A DNA stretch of 64,000 bases from Streptomyces sp. NBC_00249 (lineage in GTDB: Bacteria > Actinomycetota > Actinomycetes > Streptomycetales > Streptomycetaceae): NCBI RefSeq assembly GCF_026342355.1, contig NZ_JAPEMV010000009.1:353722-417721 (forward strand), written 5' to 3'. Positions 33,323-42,028 of the stretch are shown one piece after another. How positions within the stretch are numbered: position 1 is the stretch's first letter; every line of letters starts with the position of its first letter. The notes below the pieces were generated by a model, which saw only the letters and a program-made list of their open reading frames with translations, was not told the DNA's origin and did not search any database. The position numbers and the translations under genes were made by a program.

Positions 33323-33414
33323 CAACCCACCCGCACCCGAACCGCAGGCCCAGCCGCACACGGCCCCCGCCCAGGACCGGCGTACCCCCGGCCGGACCCT
33401 GGAAGCCATACGCC

Positions 33415-33447
33415 ATTAACCGGGCATTCAGACACGCTTGCCAGTCT
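33415..33447 (+). promoter_or_regulatory. Candidate PHO box upstream of ppk
   Basis: ATTAACCGGGC, ATTCAGACACG and CTTGCCAGTCT are three 11-nt units in phase at 33415, 33426 and 33437, about 85-115 bp before ppk. The first keeps the TT and ACC positions of the GTTCACC core; the others are weaker. PhoP control of ppk is known in S. lividans, which supports the reading. Confidence 0.4.
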
Positions 33448-33528
33448 CCGGACATGCAGCCCCGACTCCGACTGACGGCCGACACTTCCGACGCGCCTGT
33501 CCTGCCGCGTGCGCGGAAGAATGGAGTC

Positions 33529-35841
33529 ATGAGCCACCAGCCCAGCGCAGGGCCCGCCGGCCCCACCGAGGTCCCCGCCCAGCACCCCTCGCACCTGGAC
33601 CGCACGGGCCAACCGGCCCAGACGCCCCAGCAGGCCCAGGCCGCCCAGGCAGCCCAGACGGCCAGGACAAAGGCGCGTCTCGGCTCCATAGCCGCCCACC
33701 GCCCCCACGTGGACCTCGATCCCGACCTCGACGCCGATCTGGACGCCTACGAGGACAAGGACGAGACCGGCGAGCTCCCCGCGAACCGCTTCCTCGACCG
33801 CGAGCGCAGCTGGCTGGCCTTCAACGAGCGCGTCCTCGAACTGGCCGAGGACCCCGCCACCCCGCTCCTGGAGCGCGCGAACTTCCTCGCGATCTTCGCG
33901 AGCAACCTCGACGAGTTCTTCATGGTCCGCGTCGCCGGCCTCAAGCGCCGCATCGCGACCGGTGTCGCCACCCGTTCGGCCTCAGGCCTGCAGCCCCGTG
34001 AGGTCCTGGATCTGATCTGGACCCGCTCGCGCGAGCTCATGGCCCGGCACGCCGCCTGCTACCAGCAGGACATCGCCCCCCAGCTCGCCGAGGAGGGCAT
34101 CCACCTCATCCGGTGGCCCGACCTCACCGAAAAGGAGCAGGCGCGCCTCTTCACCCTGTTCCGCAACCAGATCTTCCCGGTGCTCACCCCGCTGGCCGTG
34201 GACCCCGCGCACCCGTTCCCGTACATCTCCGGCCTCTCCCTGAACCTGGCCGTCGTCGTACGCAACCCGGCCAGCGGTCACCGCCACTTCGCCCGCGTCA
34301 AGGTCCCGCCGCTCCTGTCGCGCTTCCTGGAGGCCTCCCCGCAGCGCTACGTCCCGCTGGAGGACGTCATCGCCGCGCACCTGGAGGAGCTGTTCCCCGG
34401 CATGGAGGTGCTCGCGCACCACATGTTCCGGGTGACCCGCAACGAGGACCTCGAGGTGGAGGAGGACGACGCCGAGAACCTCCTCCAGGCCCTGGAGAAG
34501 GAGCTCATGCGGCGCCGCTTCGGCCCGCCCGTGCGCCTGGAGGTCGAGGAGTCCATCGACCCCGGCGTACTGGACCTCCTGGTCCAGGAGCTGAACGTGA
34601 GCGCAGCCGAGGTGTACCCGCTGCCCGGCCCCCTCGACCTGACGGCCCTCTTCGGGATCTCCTCCCTGGACCGGCCCGAGCTGAAGTACAGCAAGTTCGT
34701 CGCCGGCACCCACCGTGACCTCGCCGAGGTGGAGTCCGCGTCGGCGCCCGACATCTTCGCCGCCCTGCGCGAGCGCGACGTCCTGCTGCACCACCCGTAC
34801 GACTCCTTCTCCACCTCCGTCCAGGCCTTCCTGGAACAGGCCGCCGCCGACCCGGACGTCCTCGCGATCAAGCAGACCCTCTACCGGACGTCCGGCGACT
34901 CCCCGATCGTCGACGCGCTGATCGACGCCGCCGAGTCCGGCAAGCAGGTCCTCGTCCTCGTCGAGATCAAGGCCCGCTTCGACGAGCAGGCCAACATCAA
35001 GTGGGCGCGCAAGCTGGAGGAGTCCGGCTGCCACGTCGTCTACGGCCTGGTCGGCCTCAAGACCCACTGCAAGCTCTCCCTCGTCGTCCGCCAGGAGGGC
35101 GACACGCTGCGCCGCTACAGCCACGTCGGCACGGGCAACTACCACCCCAAGACCGCCCGGCTGTACGAGGACCTCGGCCTGCTCACCGCCGACCCGCAGG
35201 TCGGCGCGGACCTCTCCGACCTCTTCAACCGGCTGTCCGGCTACTCGCGCCGCGAGACCTACCGCCGGCTGCTGACCGCCCCGAAGTCCCTGCGCGACGG
35301 ACTCATCTCGCGCATCGACAAGGAGGCCGACCACCACCGGGCGGGCCGCCCGGCGTACGTCCGCCTCAAGATGAACTCGATCGTCGACGAGGCCCTGATC
35401 GACTCCCTCTACCGGGCCGCGCAGGCCGGCGTCCCGGTCGACATCTGGGTGCGCGGCATCTGCGCCGTACGCCCCGGCGTCACCGGGCTGTCGGAGAACA
35501 TCCGGGTCCGCTCGATCCTCGGCCGCTTCCTGGAACACTCCCGGGTCTTCGCCTTCGGCAACGGCGGCGAACCCGAGGTGTGGATCGGCAGCGCCGACAT
35601 GATGCACCGCAACCTCGACCGTCGCATCGAGGCACTGGTCCGGGTCGCCGACCCGGCCCACCGCGCGGCACTGGACCGGATGCTGGAGACCGGCATGTCC
35701 GACGACACGTCGTCCTGGCACCTGGGCCCGGACGGCGAATGGACCCGGCACAGCACCGACGCCGAGGGACAGCCGCTGCGGCACGTACAGGAGATGCTCA
35801 TAGACGCCCGGAGGCGCCGGCGTGGCTCAGCCAAACCATGA
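33529..35841 (+). CDS. ppk: Polyphosphate kinase Ppk
   Basis: 770 residues from ATG 33529. Makes or uses inorganic polyphosphate with ATP/ADP. After a variable Gln/Ala-rich N-terminus (1-75) come the N domain (FLDRERSWLAFNERVLELAE), the head domain, and two phospholipase-D-like C domains. The autophosphorylated His lies in YSHVGTGNYHPKT; conserved SNLDEFFMVRVAG and the Arg of NIKWARKLEESG are present. An in-frame extension upstream to 32716 runs through intergenic repeats and is not coding. The CHAD gene overlaps its end by 20 bp. Confidence 0.95.
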   Translation: MSHQPSAGPAGPTEVPAQHPSHLDRTGQPAQTPQQAQAAQAAQTARTKARLGSIAAHRPHVDLDPDLDADLDAYEDKDETGELPANRFLDRERSWLAFNERVLELAEDPATPLLERANFLAIFASNLDEFFMVRVAGLKRRIATGVATRSASGLQPREVLDLIWTRSRELMARHAACYQQDIAPQLAEEGIHLIRWPDLTEKEQARLFTLFRNQIFPVLTPLAVDPAHPFPYISGLSLNLAVVVRNPASGHRHFARVKVPPLLSRFLEASPQRYVPLEDVIAAHLEELFPGMEVLAHHMFRVTRNEDLEVEEDDAENLLQALEKELMRRRFGPPVRLEVEESIDPGVLDLLVQELNVSAAEVYPLPGPLDLTALFGISSLDRPELKYSKFVAGTHRDLAEVESASAPDIFAALRERDVLLHHPYDSFSTSVQAFLEQAAADPDVLAIKQTLYRTSGDSPIVDALIDAAESGKQVLVLVEIKARFDEQANIKWARKLEESGCHVVYGLVGLKTHCKLSLVVRQEGDTLRRYSHVGTGNYHPKTARLYEDLGLLTADPQVGADLSDLFNRLSGYSRRETYRRLLTAPKSLRDGLISRIDKEADHHRAGRPAYVRLKMNSIVDEALIDSLYRAAQAGVPVDIWVRGICAVRPGVTGLSENIRVRSILGRFLEHSRVFAFGNGGEPEVWIGSADMMHRNLDRRIEALVRVADPAHRAALDRMLETGMSDDTSSWHLGPDGEWTRHSTDAEGQPLRHVQEMLIDARRRRRGSAKP

Positions 35842-36772
35842 CCCGACCGCAGGTGACGTGCTCGGCGTCTACCTGAGATCCCAGGCCACCGCCTTCCTGC
35901 GCGCCCTGCGCCTGCACGGCGAGAGCACGGCCGGCGGATCCGACGCGGCGGAGAGCAGCGAAGCGGCGCGCGGCCTGCGGGGGGCCGCGCGCCGCATCGC
36001 CGGCTCCCTGAGCACGTTCCGGGTGGTGACCGAATCGGGGTGGGCGGACTCGCTGCGCACGGAGCTCGTCTGGCTCTCCGCCACCCTCGCCGACGAACAC
36101 GCGTACGCCTCGCGGCTGGCGCTGCTCATGGAGGCCCTGCAACGCCTCTCCGGCTCCCCGGAGGTCCCCTCCCCGCGCGGCGGTGCGGGCTCCGCCGGCG
36201 CCCTCACCGTGGGCTCGGCGCGGGCGGGCGCCCTGCTGGAGCGCCAGCTCACGCTGGCACGCACCCGGGCCCACTCCGCGACCCTCCAGGCGCTCGGTTC
36301 GTCGCGCTTCCACGCGGTGGCCGACGCCGTGGCCGTCCTGGCCTCCGAGGTGCCGCTGGACCCGGTCGCGGCGCGGGGCCACGTCCCGGACGTGCTCGTC
36401 CCGCTCGCGGCGGTCACCCAGACCCGCCTGGACACCGCCGTGGCGGCCCTGCCCGACCCGCAGGACAGCACCCCGTACGCGGCGCACGAGGACGCCGCCT
36501 GGCACGAGGTACGCCGCCTGCTGCGGGTGCACCGGTACGCGCGGGAGGCCCTCGGCGAGGACGTGGCCCGGCTGGCGGTCGCGGGCGAGGCCCTGGACCG
36601 GCACCGCGACGCCTCCGAAGCCGCCACCGCGTCGGCGACGGCGGCCCGCACCCCCCGCATCGCCCCGGCGACGGCCTACGCCCTCGGCATCCTCCACGCC
36701 GACCAACGCCACGCGGTGGAAGCCGCCCGCCACACCTTCCACCACCTCTGGCACCCCCTGGCCATTTCTTGA
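35822..36772 (+). CDS. CHAD-domain protein (polyphosphate-associated)
   Basis: 316 residues from GTG 35822, overlapping ppk by 20 bp. The CHAD domain is an all-alpha fold with conserved basic residues and binds polyphosphate in other bacteria. Here it covers about residues 8-315 (GVYLRSQATAFL at the start, ADQRHAVEAARHTFHHLW at the end). Coupling to ppk strongly supports a role in polyphosphate handling. No CYTH domain is attached. Confidence 0.9.
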   Translation: MAQPNHDPTAGDVLGVYLRSQATAFLRALRLHGESTAGGSDAAESSEAARGLRGAARRIAGSLSTFRVVTESGWADSLRTELVWLSATLADEHAYASRLALLMEALQRLSGSPEVPSPRGGAGSAGALTVGSARAGALLERQLTLARTRAHSATLQALGSSRFHAVADAVAVLASEVPLDPVAARGHVPDVLVPLAAVTQTRLDTAVAALPDPQDSTPYAAHEDAAWHEVRRLLRVHRYAREALGEDVARLAVAGEALDRHRDASEAATASATAARTPRIAPATAYALGILHADQRHAVEAARHTFHHLWHPLAIS

Positions 36773-36826
36773 CGCGCCGCGCCCATTTCCCGACGCGCCG
36801 CTCGCGCGGCTCGGCCGCGAGCGGCC

Positions 36827-37236
36827 TCCCCGGCTTCGTCCCGCTGCGCCGGCCTCCGGCTGGCGGTGGCCGGGCGGGGCCGGTCCGGGTGGCCGGGCCC
36901 GTCTGTCGCCTGCGGACCGTTGCCGCTGCGCGGGGCGGGGTCCCCTACCCGCCCTTCCACCGTTCCCGCCTCAAACGCCGGCGAGGCTGGAGGGGTGCGG
37001 ACCCGGCGCCCGGGCGCGCCTCACCACACGGCGCTCCGCGCCCGCGCCTCAAACGCCGGCGGGGCTGGGAGTGCCCTCCGGGCACCCCAGCCACCACCGG
37101 CCCCGCCCCAGGCCTTGGCCCTGGCCCTGGCCCTGGCAGCAGGGCTGCAGGGCTGCAGTCGAACGGCTACGCCGGCCAAAATCCAGCCCCGCCGGCGTTT
37201 GAGGCGCGGGGGTCCGGGGGCTGGCCCCCGGCAACG
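36827..37236. repeat. Copy 2 of the roughly 400-bp direct repeat flanking ppk-CHAD
   Basis: Matches 32753-33153 almost throughout, with small indels, including a CCTTGG/CCCTGG expansion near 37110-37135. Contains element copies in reverse (36968-36990, 37047-37070) and forward (37179-37231) orientation. It begins about 55 bp after the CHAD stop. No gene recognised. Confidence 0.85.
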
Positions 37237-37265
37237 CACCCGCACCCGAACAACCAGGCCCGCCC

Positions 37266-37367
37266 AATCCAGCCCCGCCGGCGATTGAGGCGCGGGGGTC
37301 CGGGGCGGAGCCCCAGGGTCTTCCAGCCCCGCCGGCGTTTGAGGCGCGGGGTCCGGGGCAGGGCCCC
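37266..37367. repeat. Two tandem copies of the dispersed CAGCCCCGCCGGCG element
   Basis: Copies at 37266-37313 and 37321-37367, each ending in a GGGGC..GCCCC hairpin. Between them and the pstS promoter (37370-37555) nothing else is recognised. Confidence 0.85.
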
Positions 37368-37556
37368 AGGCGCCGGCGGCCCCGCCCGAGCGGCGCACCG
37401 GCCCCGCCCCGGGGGCGATGGAACCGTCGAGTTCCAGCCACCCCCCACCCCCACCCCACCGACGGCCAGGAGAAGGTCACGGAGGGGTAACGGGCGAATA
37501 ACGCCCGATTACGTCCAGGTACAAACCCACCCATCCGCACCGGCCCGTCCGCCACG

Positions 37557-37600
37557 GTTCACCGTCCGTTCACCGACCACCGTCGACCGCTTCACCTGTT
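37557..37600 (+). promoter_or_regulatory. PHO box (PhoP binding site) upstream of pstS
   Basis: GTTCACCGTCC at 37557 and GTTCACCGACC at 37568 are perfect-core 11-nt direct repeats. A degenerate unit follows at 37579 and CTTCACCTGTT at 37590. This is the standard Streptomyces PHO-box layout, 136-180 bp upstream of pstS, and predicts induction under phosphate starvation. Confidence 0.85.
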
Positions 37601-37735
37601 CTGCCTAATTTCGGTACTGCACGGAGCGAGCCGCGACGGAAATCACGGGGCCCGCACCACGCGACCCGTAGTCCTCTTCGCACGCCGCCCCGACACAGAA
37701 AGCGGCCGGCGGCTCCTCGGAAGGAACACCCGAAA

Positions 37736-38878
37736 GTGAAGCTTCAGCGCAAGAACCGGCTTCGTGCCTCCGCCCTCGGCGCGCTCGTCGTGTCCGGCGC
37801 CCTGGTCCTCACGGCGTGCGGCTCGGACGACAACACGAAGACCGGCGCCGATGGCACCACGCCGAAGGCCTCCGCCCCGGCCCCGGGCGACATCAAGTGC
37901 GACGGCGCCAAGGGCAAGCTGCTCGGCTCCGGCTCCTCCGCGCAGAAGAACGCCGTCGACCTGTGGGTCAAGAACTACATGGCCGCCTGCTCCGGCGTCG
38001 AGGTCAACTACAAGTCCGTCTCCTCCGGTGAGGGCATCGTCGCCTTCAACCAGGGCACGGTCAGCTTCGCCGGCACGGACTCCGCGCTGAAGCCCGAGCA
38101 GGTCGAGGACTCGAAGAAGATCTGCACCGGCGGCCAGGGTGTCGACCTGCCGATGGTCGGCGGCCCGATCGCCATCGGCTTCAACGTCTCCGGCGTGGAC
38201 AAGCTGGTGCTGGACGCCCCCACGATCGCCAACATCTTCAACGACAAGATCAAGAAGTGGGACGACGAGGCGATCAAGAAGCTGAACCCCGGCGTCACGC
38301 TTCCCTCCACCGCGATCCAGGCGTTCCACCGCTCCGAGGACTCGGGCACCACCGAGAACCTCTCCAAGTACCTCAAGGCGACCGCTCCCGACGCCTGGAA
38401 CTACGAGGCCGCCAAGAAGTGGCCGGCCCCGGGCGGCCAGAGCGCTTCCGGTTCCTCCGGTGTCGCCTCGCAGGTCAAGGCCGTTGACGGTGCGATCGGC
38501 TACTTCGAGCTCTCCTACGCCTCGTCGCAGAGCATCAAGACGGTGGACGTGAACACGGGCGCCTCCGCCCCGGTCAAGGCCACCGGCGAGAACGCCTCCA
38601 AGGCCATCGCCGCCGCCAAGATCTCCGGCACCGGCTCCGACCTGGCCCTGAAGCTCGACTACACCACCAAGGCCGAGGGTGCCTACCCGATCGTCCTGGT
38701 GACGTACGAGGCCGTCTGCGACAAGGGCAACAAGGCCGAGGCGCTGCCGACCCTGAAGTCCTTCCTGAACTACGCCGCGTCCGACGCCGGCCAGAAGATC
38801 CTCACCGAGAACGGCTACGCCCCGATCCCGGCCGAGATCAACGCCAAGGTCCGCGAAGTCATCGCGTCGCTCAGCTGA
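37736..38878 (+). CDS. pstS: PstS phosphate-binding lipoprotein
   Basis: 380 residues from GTG 37736, ribosome binding site AAGGAA upstream. Lipoprotein signal with lipobox LTAC (Cys28). The solute-binding domain has typical PstS motifs: GSGSSAQ near residue 65, SVSSGEGIVAF and FAGTDSAL, and HRSEDSGTTENLSKYL. It captures phosphate outside the membrane for PstCAB. First gene of the operon, under the PHO box. Confidence 0.96.
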   Translation: MKLQRKNRLRASALGALVVSGALVLTACGSDDNTKTGADGTTPKASAPAPGDIKCDGAKGKLLGSGSSAQKNAVDLWVKNYMAACSGVEVNYKSVSSGEGIVAFNQGTVSFAGTDSALKPEQVEDSKKICTGGQGVDLPMVGGPIAIGFNVSGVDKLVLDAPTIANIFNDKIKKWDDEAIKKLNPGVTLPSTAIQAFHRSEDSGTTENLSKYLKATAPDAWNYEAAKKWPAPGGQSASGSSGVASQVKAVDGAIGYFELSYASSQSIKTVDVNTGASAPVKATGENASKAIAAAKISGTGSDLALKLDYTTKAEGAYPIVLVTYEAVCDKGNKAEALPTLKSFLNYAASDAGQKILTENGYAPIPAEINAKVREVIASLS

Positions 38879-38886
38879 ATCTGAAG

Positions 38887-38936
38887 CCCCGGGACCACCG
38901 GTCCGCTCCCCCGTCCGGGGGCGGACCGGCCCGGGG
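38887..38936 (+). terminator. Long intercistronic hairpin between pstS and pstC
   Basis: CCCCGGG (38887-38893) pairs with 38930-38936, and inside it CCGGTCCGC..CCCCC pairs with 38917-38929. There is no T-run, so partial termination or 3'-end protection of pstS mRNA is likely, giving more PstS than transporter. Confidence 0.7.
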
Positions 38937-39010
38937 ACCCTCCCCTTCACCCAGGGGATCCGGTGCACCGCCGCCCGGGGGGCCTGCCCCCCATCCAGAC
39001 CGGAAAGAAC

Positions 39011-39997
39011 ATGGCTTCCACACCCACCCAGATAGACACGGCTCCGCCTGTCACCAGGAGCGAGAGGTCCACCGGCCGCGCCGGTGACAAGATCTTCGCC
39101 GCCCTCTCCAAGGGCTCCGGCATCCTGCTCCTGGTGATCATGGCGTCGATCGCCGCCTTCCTCACCTACCGCGCCTCTCTCGCGCTGGCCGACAACGAGG
39201 GCAACTTCTTCACCACGTTCGACTGGAACGCCTCGGCCAAGCCCCCCGTCTTCGGCATCGCCGTCCTGCTCTTCGGCACCGTCGTCAGCTCGATCATCGC
39301 GATGGCCATCGCGGTTCCGGTCGCTGTCGGCATCGCCCTGTTCATCTCGCACTACGCGCCGCGCAAGCTGGCCGCGCCGCTCGCGTACGTCGTCGACCTG
39401 CTGGCCGCCGTGCCGTCGATCATCTACGGCATCTGGGGCGCCCTCGTCCTCGTCCCGTACCTCGGCGGCCTGAACCTGTGGCTCGACGAGTACATGGGCT
39501 GGACCTACGTCTTCGACAAGACCCAGGTCGGCGTCGCGCGTTCGCTCTTCACCGTCGGCATCCTGCTCGCGATCATGATCCTGCCGATCGTGACCAGCGT
39601 CAGCCGCGAGGTCTTCCTGCAGGTCCCGCGCATGAACGAGGAGGCCGCCCTGGCCCTCGGCGCGACCCGCTGGGAGGTCATCCGCATGTCGGTCCTGCCC
39701 TTCGGCCGCTCCGGTGTCATCTCCGCCTCGATGCTGGGCCTCGGCCGCGCGCTGGGCGAGACGATGGCCGTCGCGACCGTCCTCTCCCCGAGCTTCCTGA
39801 TCTCCGGCCACATCCTGGACCCGGGCGGCGGCACGTTCGCGCAGAACATCGCCGCGAAGTTCGACGAGGCCAACGAGTTCGGCCGCGACGCCCTGATCGC
39901 CTCCGGCCTCGTGCTCTTCCTGCTCACCCTGCTGGTCAACGGCGCAGCCCGGCTGATCATCGCCCGTCGCAAGGACTTCTCGGGGGCGAACGCCTGA
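39011..39997 (+). CDS. pstC: PstC phosphate ABC transporter permease
   Basis: 328 residues from ATG 39011 (GGAAAG upstream). Six transmembrane helices; permease EAA loop EEAALALGATRWEVIRMSVLP. Shares one base (TGATG) with pstA. An in-frame upstream GTG/ATG extension is possible but lacks a ribosome binding site. Confidence 0.95.
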   Translation: MASTPTQIDTAPPVTRSERSTGRAGDKIFAALSKGSGILLLVIMASIAAFLTYRASLALADNEGNFFTTFDWNASAKPPVFGIAVLLFGTVVSSIIAMAIAVPVAVGIALFISHYAPRKLAAPLAYVVDLLAAVPSIIYGIWGALVLVPYLGGLNLWLDEYMGWTYVFDKTQVGVARSLFTVGILLAIMILPIVTSVSREVFLQVPRMNEEAALALGATRWEVIRMSVLPFGRSGVISASMLGLGRALGETMAVATVLSPSFLISGHILDPGGGTFAQNIAAKFDEANEFGRDALIASGLVLFLLTLLVNGAARLIIARRKDFSGANA

Positions 39998-41079
39998 TGA
40001 GCCACGCACTCCAGGACCAGCGCCCCTCCCGGGCGCCCAAGTCCGCCGCCCCCACCAGCCTGACGCAGGGCAGCCTGCCCCGCTGGGCCCCGGTCGCCAT
40101 CACGGCCGCGTCGATCGTGCTCGGCTGCGGTATCGGCGCCCTCCTCGGCCTGCACAGCAAGATCCAGTGGGGTCTGCTCGCCGGCCTGCTCTTCGTGGTC
40201 ATCACGTACACCGCCAGCTCGGTGATCGAGAACCGCCGCCAGGCCAAGGACCGGGTCGCGACCTCCGTCGTCTGGGTCTGCTTCGTCCTCGCCGTCGTCC
40301 CGCTGCTCTCGCTGCTGTGGACCACGATCGGCCGCGGCATGGAGGCCCTGGACGGGGACTTCCTCAGCCACTCGATGAACGGCGTGACCAGCTTCGAGCC
40401 CGGCGGCGGCGTCTACCACGCGCTGCTCGGCACGATCGAGCAGGTCGCCCTGGCCACCGCGATCGCGGCCCCCGTCGGCCTGCTGACCGCCGTCTACCTG
40501 GTCGAGTACGGCCGGGGTTCGCTCGCCAAGGCCGTGACCTTCTTCGTCGACGTCATGACCGGCATCCCCTCCATCGTCGCGGGTCTGTTCATCCTGACGA
40601 CCTGGAACCTGATGCTCGGCTTCGGCCCTTCCGGTTTCGGCGGCTCGATGGCCCTGTCGATCCTGATGATGCCGGTCGTGGTCCGCTCCACCGAGGAGAT
40701 GCTCAAGCTCGTCCCGAACGAGCTGCGCGAGGCCGCGCTGGCCCTCGGTGTGCCGAAGTGGCGCGTGATCCTCAAGGTGGTCCTGCCCACGGCGATCGGC
40801 GGCATCGCGACCGGTGTCATGCTGGCCGTGGCCCGTATCGCCGGTGAGACCGCGCCGATCATGCTGCTGGTCTTCGGTACGCAGCTGATCAACCCCAACC
40901 CCTTCGAAGGCCCTCAGTCCTCGCTCCCCCTGTACATCTGGGAGCAGTACAAGGTCGGCAGTGAAGCCTCCTACGACCGGGCATGGGCCGCAGCGCTCGT
41001 CCTGATCGCCTTCGTCATGATCCTCAATCTGGTGGCCCGCGGCATCGCCCGCTGGAAGGCCCCGAAGACCGGTCGCTGA
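39997..41079 (+). CDS. pstA: PstA phosphate ABC transporter permease
   Basis: 360 residues from ATG 39997. It has two extra N-terminal helices (about 33-75) before the permease core with six helices, and EAA loop REAALALGVPKWRVILKVVLP. PstC and PstA form the membrane channel. Confidence 0.95.
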   Translation: MSHALQDQRPSRAPKSAAPTSLTQGSLPRWAPVAITAASIVLGCGIGALLGLHSKIQWGLLAGLLFVVITYTASSVIENRRQAKDRVATSVVWVCFVLAVVPLLSLLWTTIGRGMEALDGDFLSHSMNGVTSFEPGGGVYHALLGTIEQVALATAIAAPVGLLTAVYLVEYGRGSLAKAVTFFVDVMTGIPSIVAGLFILTTWNLMLGFGPSGFGGSMALSILMMPVVVRSTEEMLKLVPNELREAALALGVPKWRVILKVVLPTAIGGIATGVMLAVARIAGETAPIMLLVFGTQLINPNPFEGPQSSLPLYIWEQYKVGSEASYDRAWAAALVLIAFVMILNLVARGIARWKAPKTGR

Positions 41080-41109
41080 CGCGACTGCATGAAAGCGAAG
41101 TGACCCCTC

Positions 41110-41886
41110 ATGGCCAAGCGAATCGACGTCAGCGGTCTGTCCGCCTTCTACGGCACCCACAAGGCCATCGATGACATCTCGATGACGGTGGAGCCCCGCT
41201 CGGTGACGGCCTTCATCGGCCCCTCCGGCTGCGGCAAGTCGACCTTCCTGCGCACCCTGAACCGCATGCACGAGGTCACCCCCGGTGGCCGCGTCGAGGG
41301 CAAGGTGCTGCTGGACGACGAGAACCTGTACGGCCCCGGCGTGGACCCGGTCGCGGTCCGCCGCACGGTCGGCATGGTCTTCCAGCGTCCGAACCCCTTC
41401 CCCACCATGTCGATCTTCGACAACGTGGCGGCGGGCCTGCGTCTGAACGGCAGCTTCAAGAAGTCCGAGCTCACGGACATCGTGGAGAAGTCCCTCCAGG
41501 GCGCCAACCTCTGGAACGAGGTCAAGGACCGCCTGAACAAGCCCGGCTCGGGCCTCTCCGGCGGCCAGCAGCAGCGTCTGTGCATCGCCCGCGCCATCGC
41601 GGTCGAGCCCCAGGTCCTGCTGATGGACGAGCCCTGCTCCGCCCTCGACCCGATCTCCACCCTCGCCATCGAGGACCTGATCGGCGAGCTGAAGGAGCGC
41701 TTCACGATCGTCATCGTGACGCACAACATGCAGCAGGCCGCCCGCGTCTCCGACCGCACCGCCTTCTTCAACCTGGCCGCCGTCGGTCAGCCGGGCAAGC
41801 TGGTCGAGATCGACGACACGGACCGGATCTTCTCCAACCCGTCCGTCCAGGCCACCGAGGACTACATCTCCGGCCGCTTCGGCTGA
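41110..41886 (+). CDS. pstB: PstB phosphate ABC transporter ATPase
   Basis: 258 residues, the usual length. Walker A GPSGCGKST (near residue 38), signature LSGGQQQRLCIARA, Walker B VLLMDEPCSALDP, H-loop VIVTHNMQQAARVSDRTAF. Last gene of the pst operon; phoU is not attached, as usual in Streptomyces. Confidence 0.97.
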   Translation: MAKRIDVSGLSAFYGTHKAIDDISMTVEPRSVTAFIGPSGCGKSTFLRTLNRMHEVTPGGRVEGKVLLDDENLYGPGVDPVAVRRTVGMVFQRPNPFPTMSIFDNVAAGLRLNGSFKKSELTDIVEKSLQGANLWNEVKDRLNKPGSGLSGGQQQRLCIARAIAVEPQVLLMDEPCSALDPISTLAIEDLIGELKERFTIVIVTHNMQQAARVSDRTAFFNLAAVGQPGKLVEIDDTDRIFSNPSVQATEDYISGRFG

Positions 41887-41956
41887 ACCGCGAGATGTGA
41901 TCAGACGTCCTGCGGTGCTGCATGGCGGTGCCACCGCAAGGCGAAAGAAAGAAAAA

Positions 41957-41990
41957 GGGCCGGCTCCCCCTGGGTGGGGGGAGCCGGCCC
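41957..41990. terminator. Bidirectional terminator between pstB and pit
   Basis: GGGCCGGCTCCCCC at 41957-41970 pairs with the complement ending at 41990. The A-rich run before (GAAAAA) and CTTTCG after let it act on both converging transcripts. Confidence 0.85.
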
Positions 41991-42028
41991 GCTTTCGTGT
42001 GCCGTCCGCGTCCGTGTGCCGACCGCTA

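Noticed and set aside
32716..33528. N-terminal extension of the polyphosphate kinase frame over 270 codons
   Set aside because: It runs through intergenic repeats and is Pro/Arg/Ala-rich; the normal Ppk N-terminus starts at 33529.
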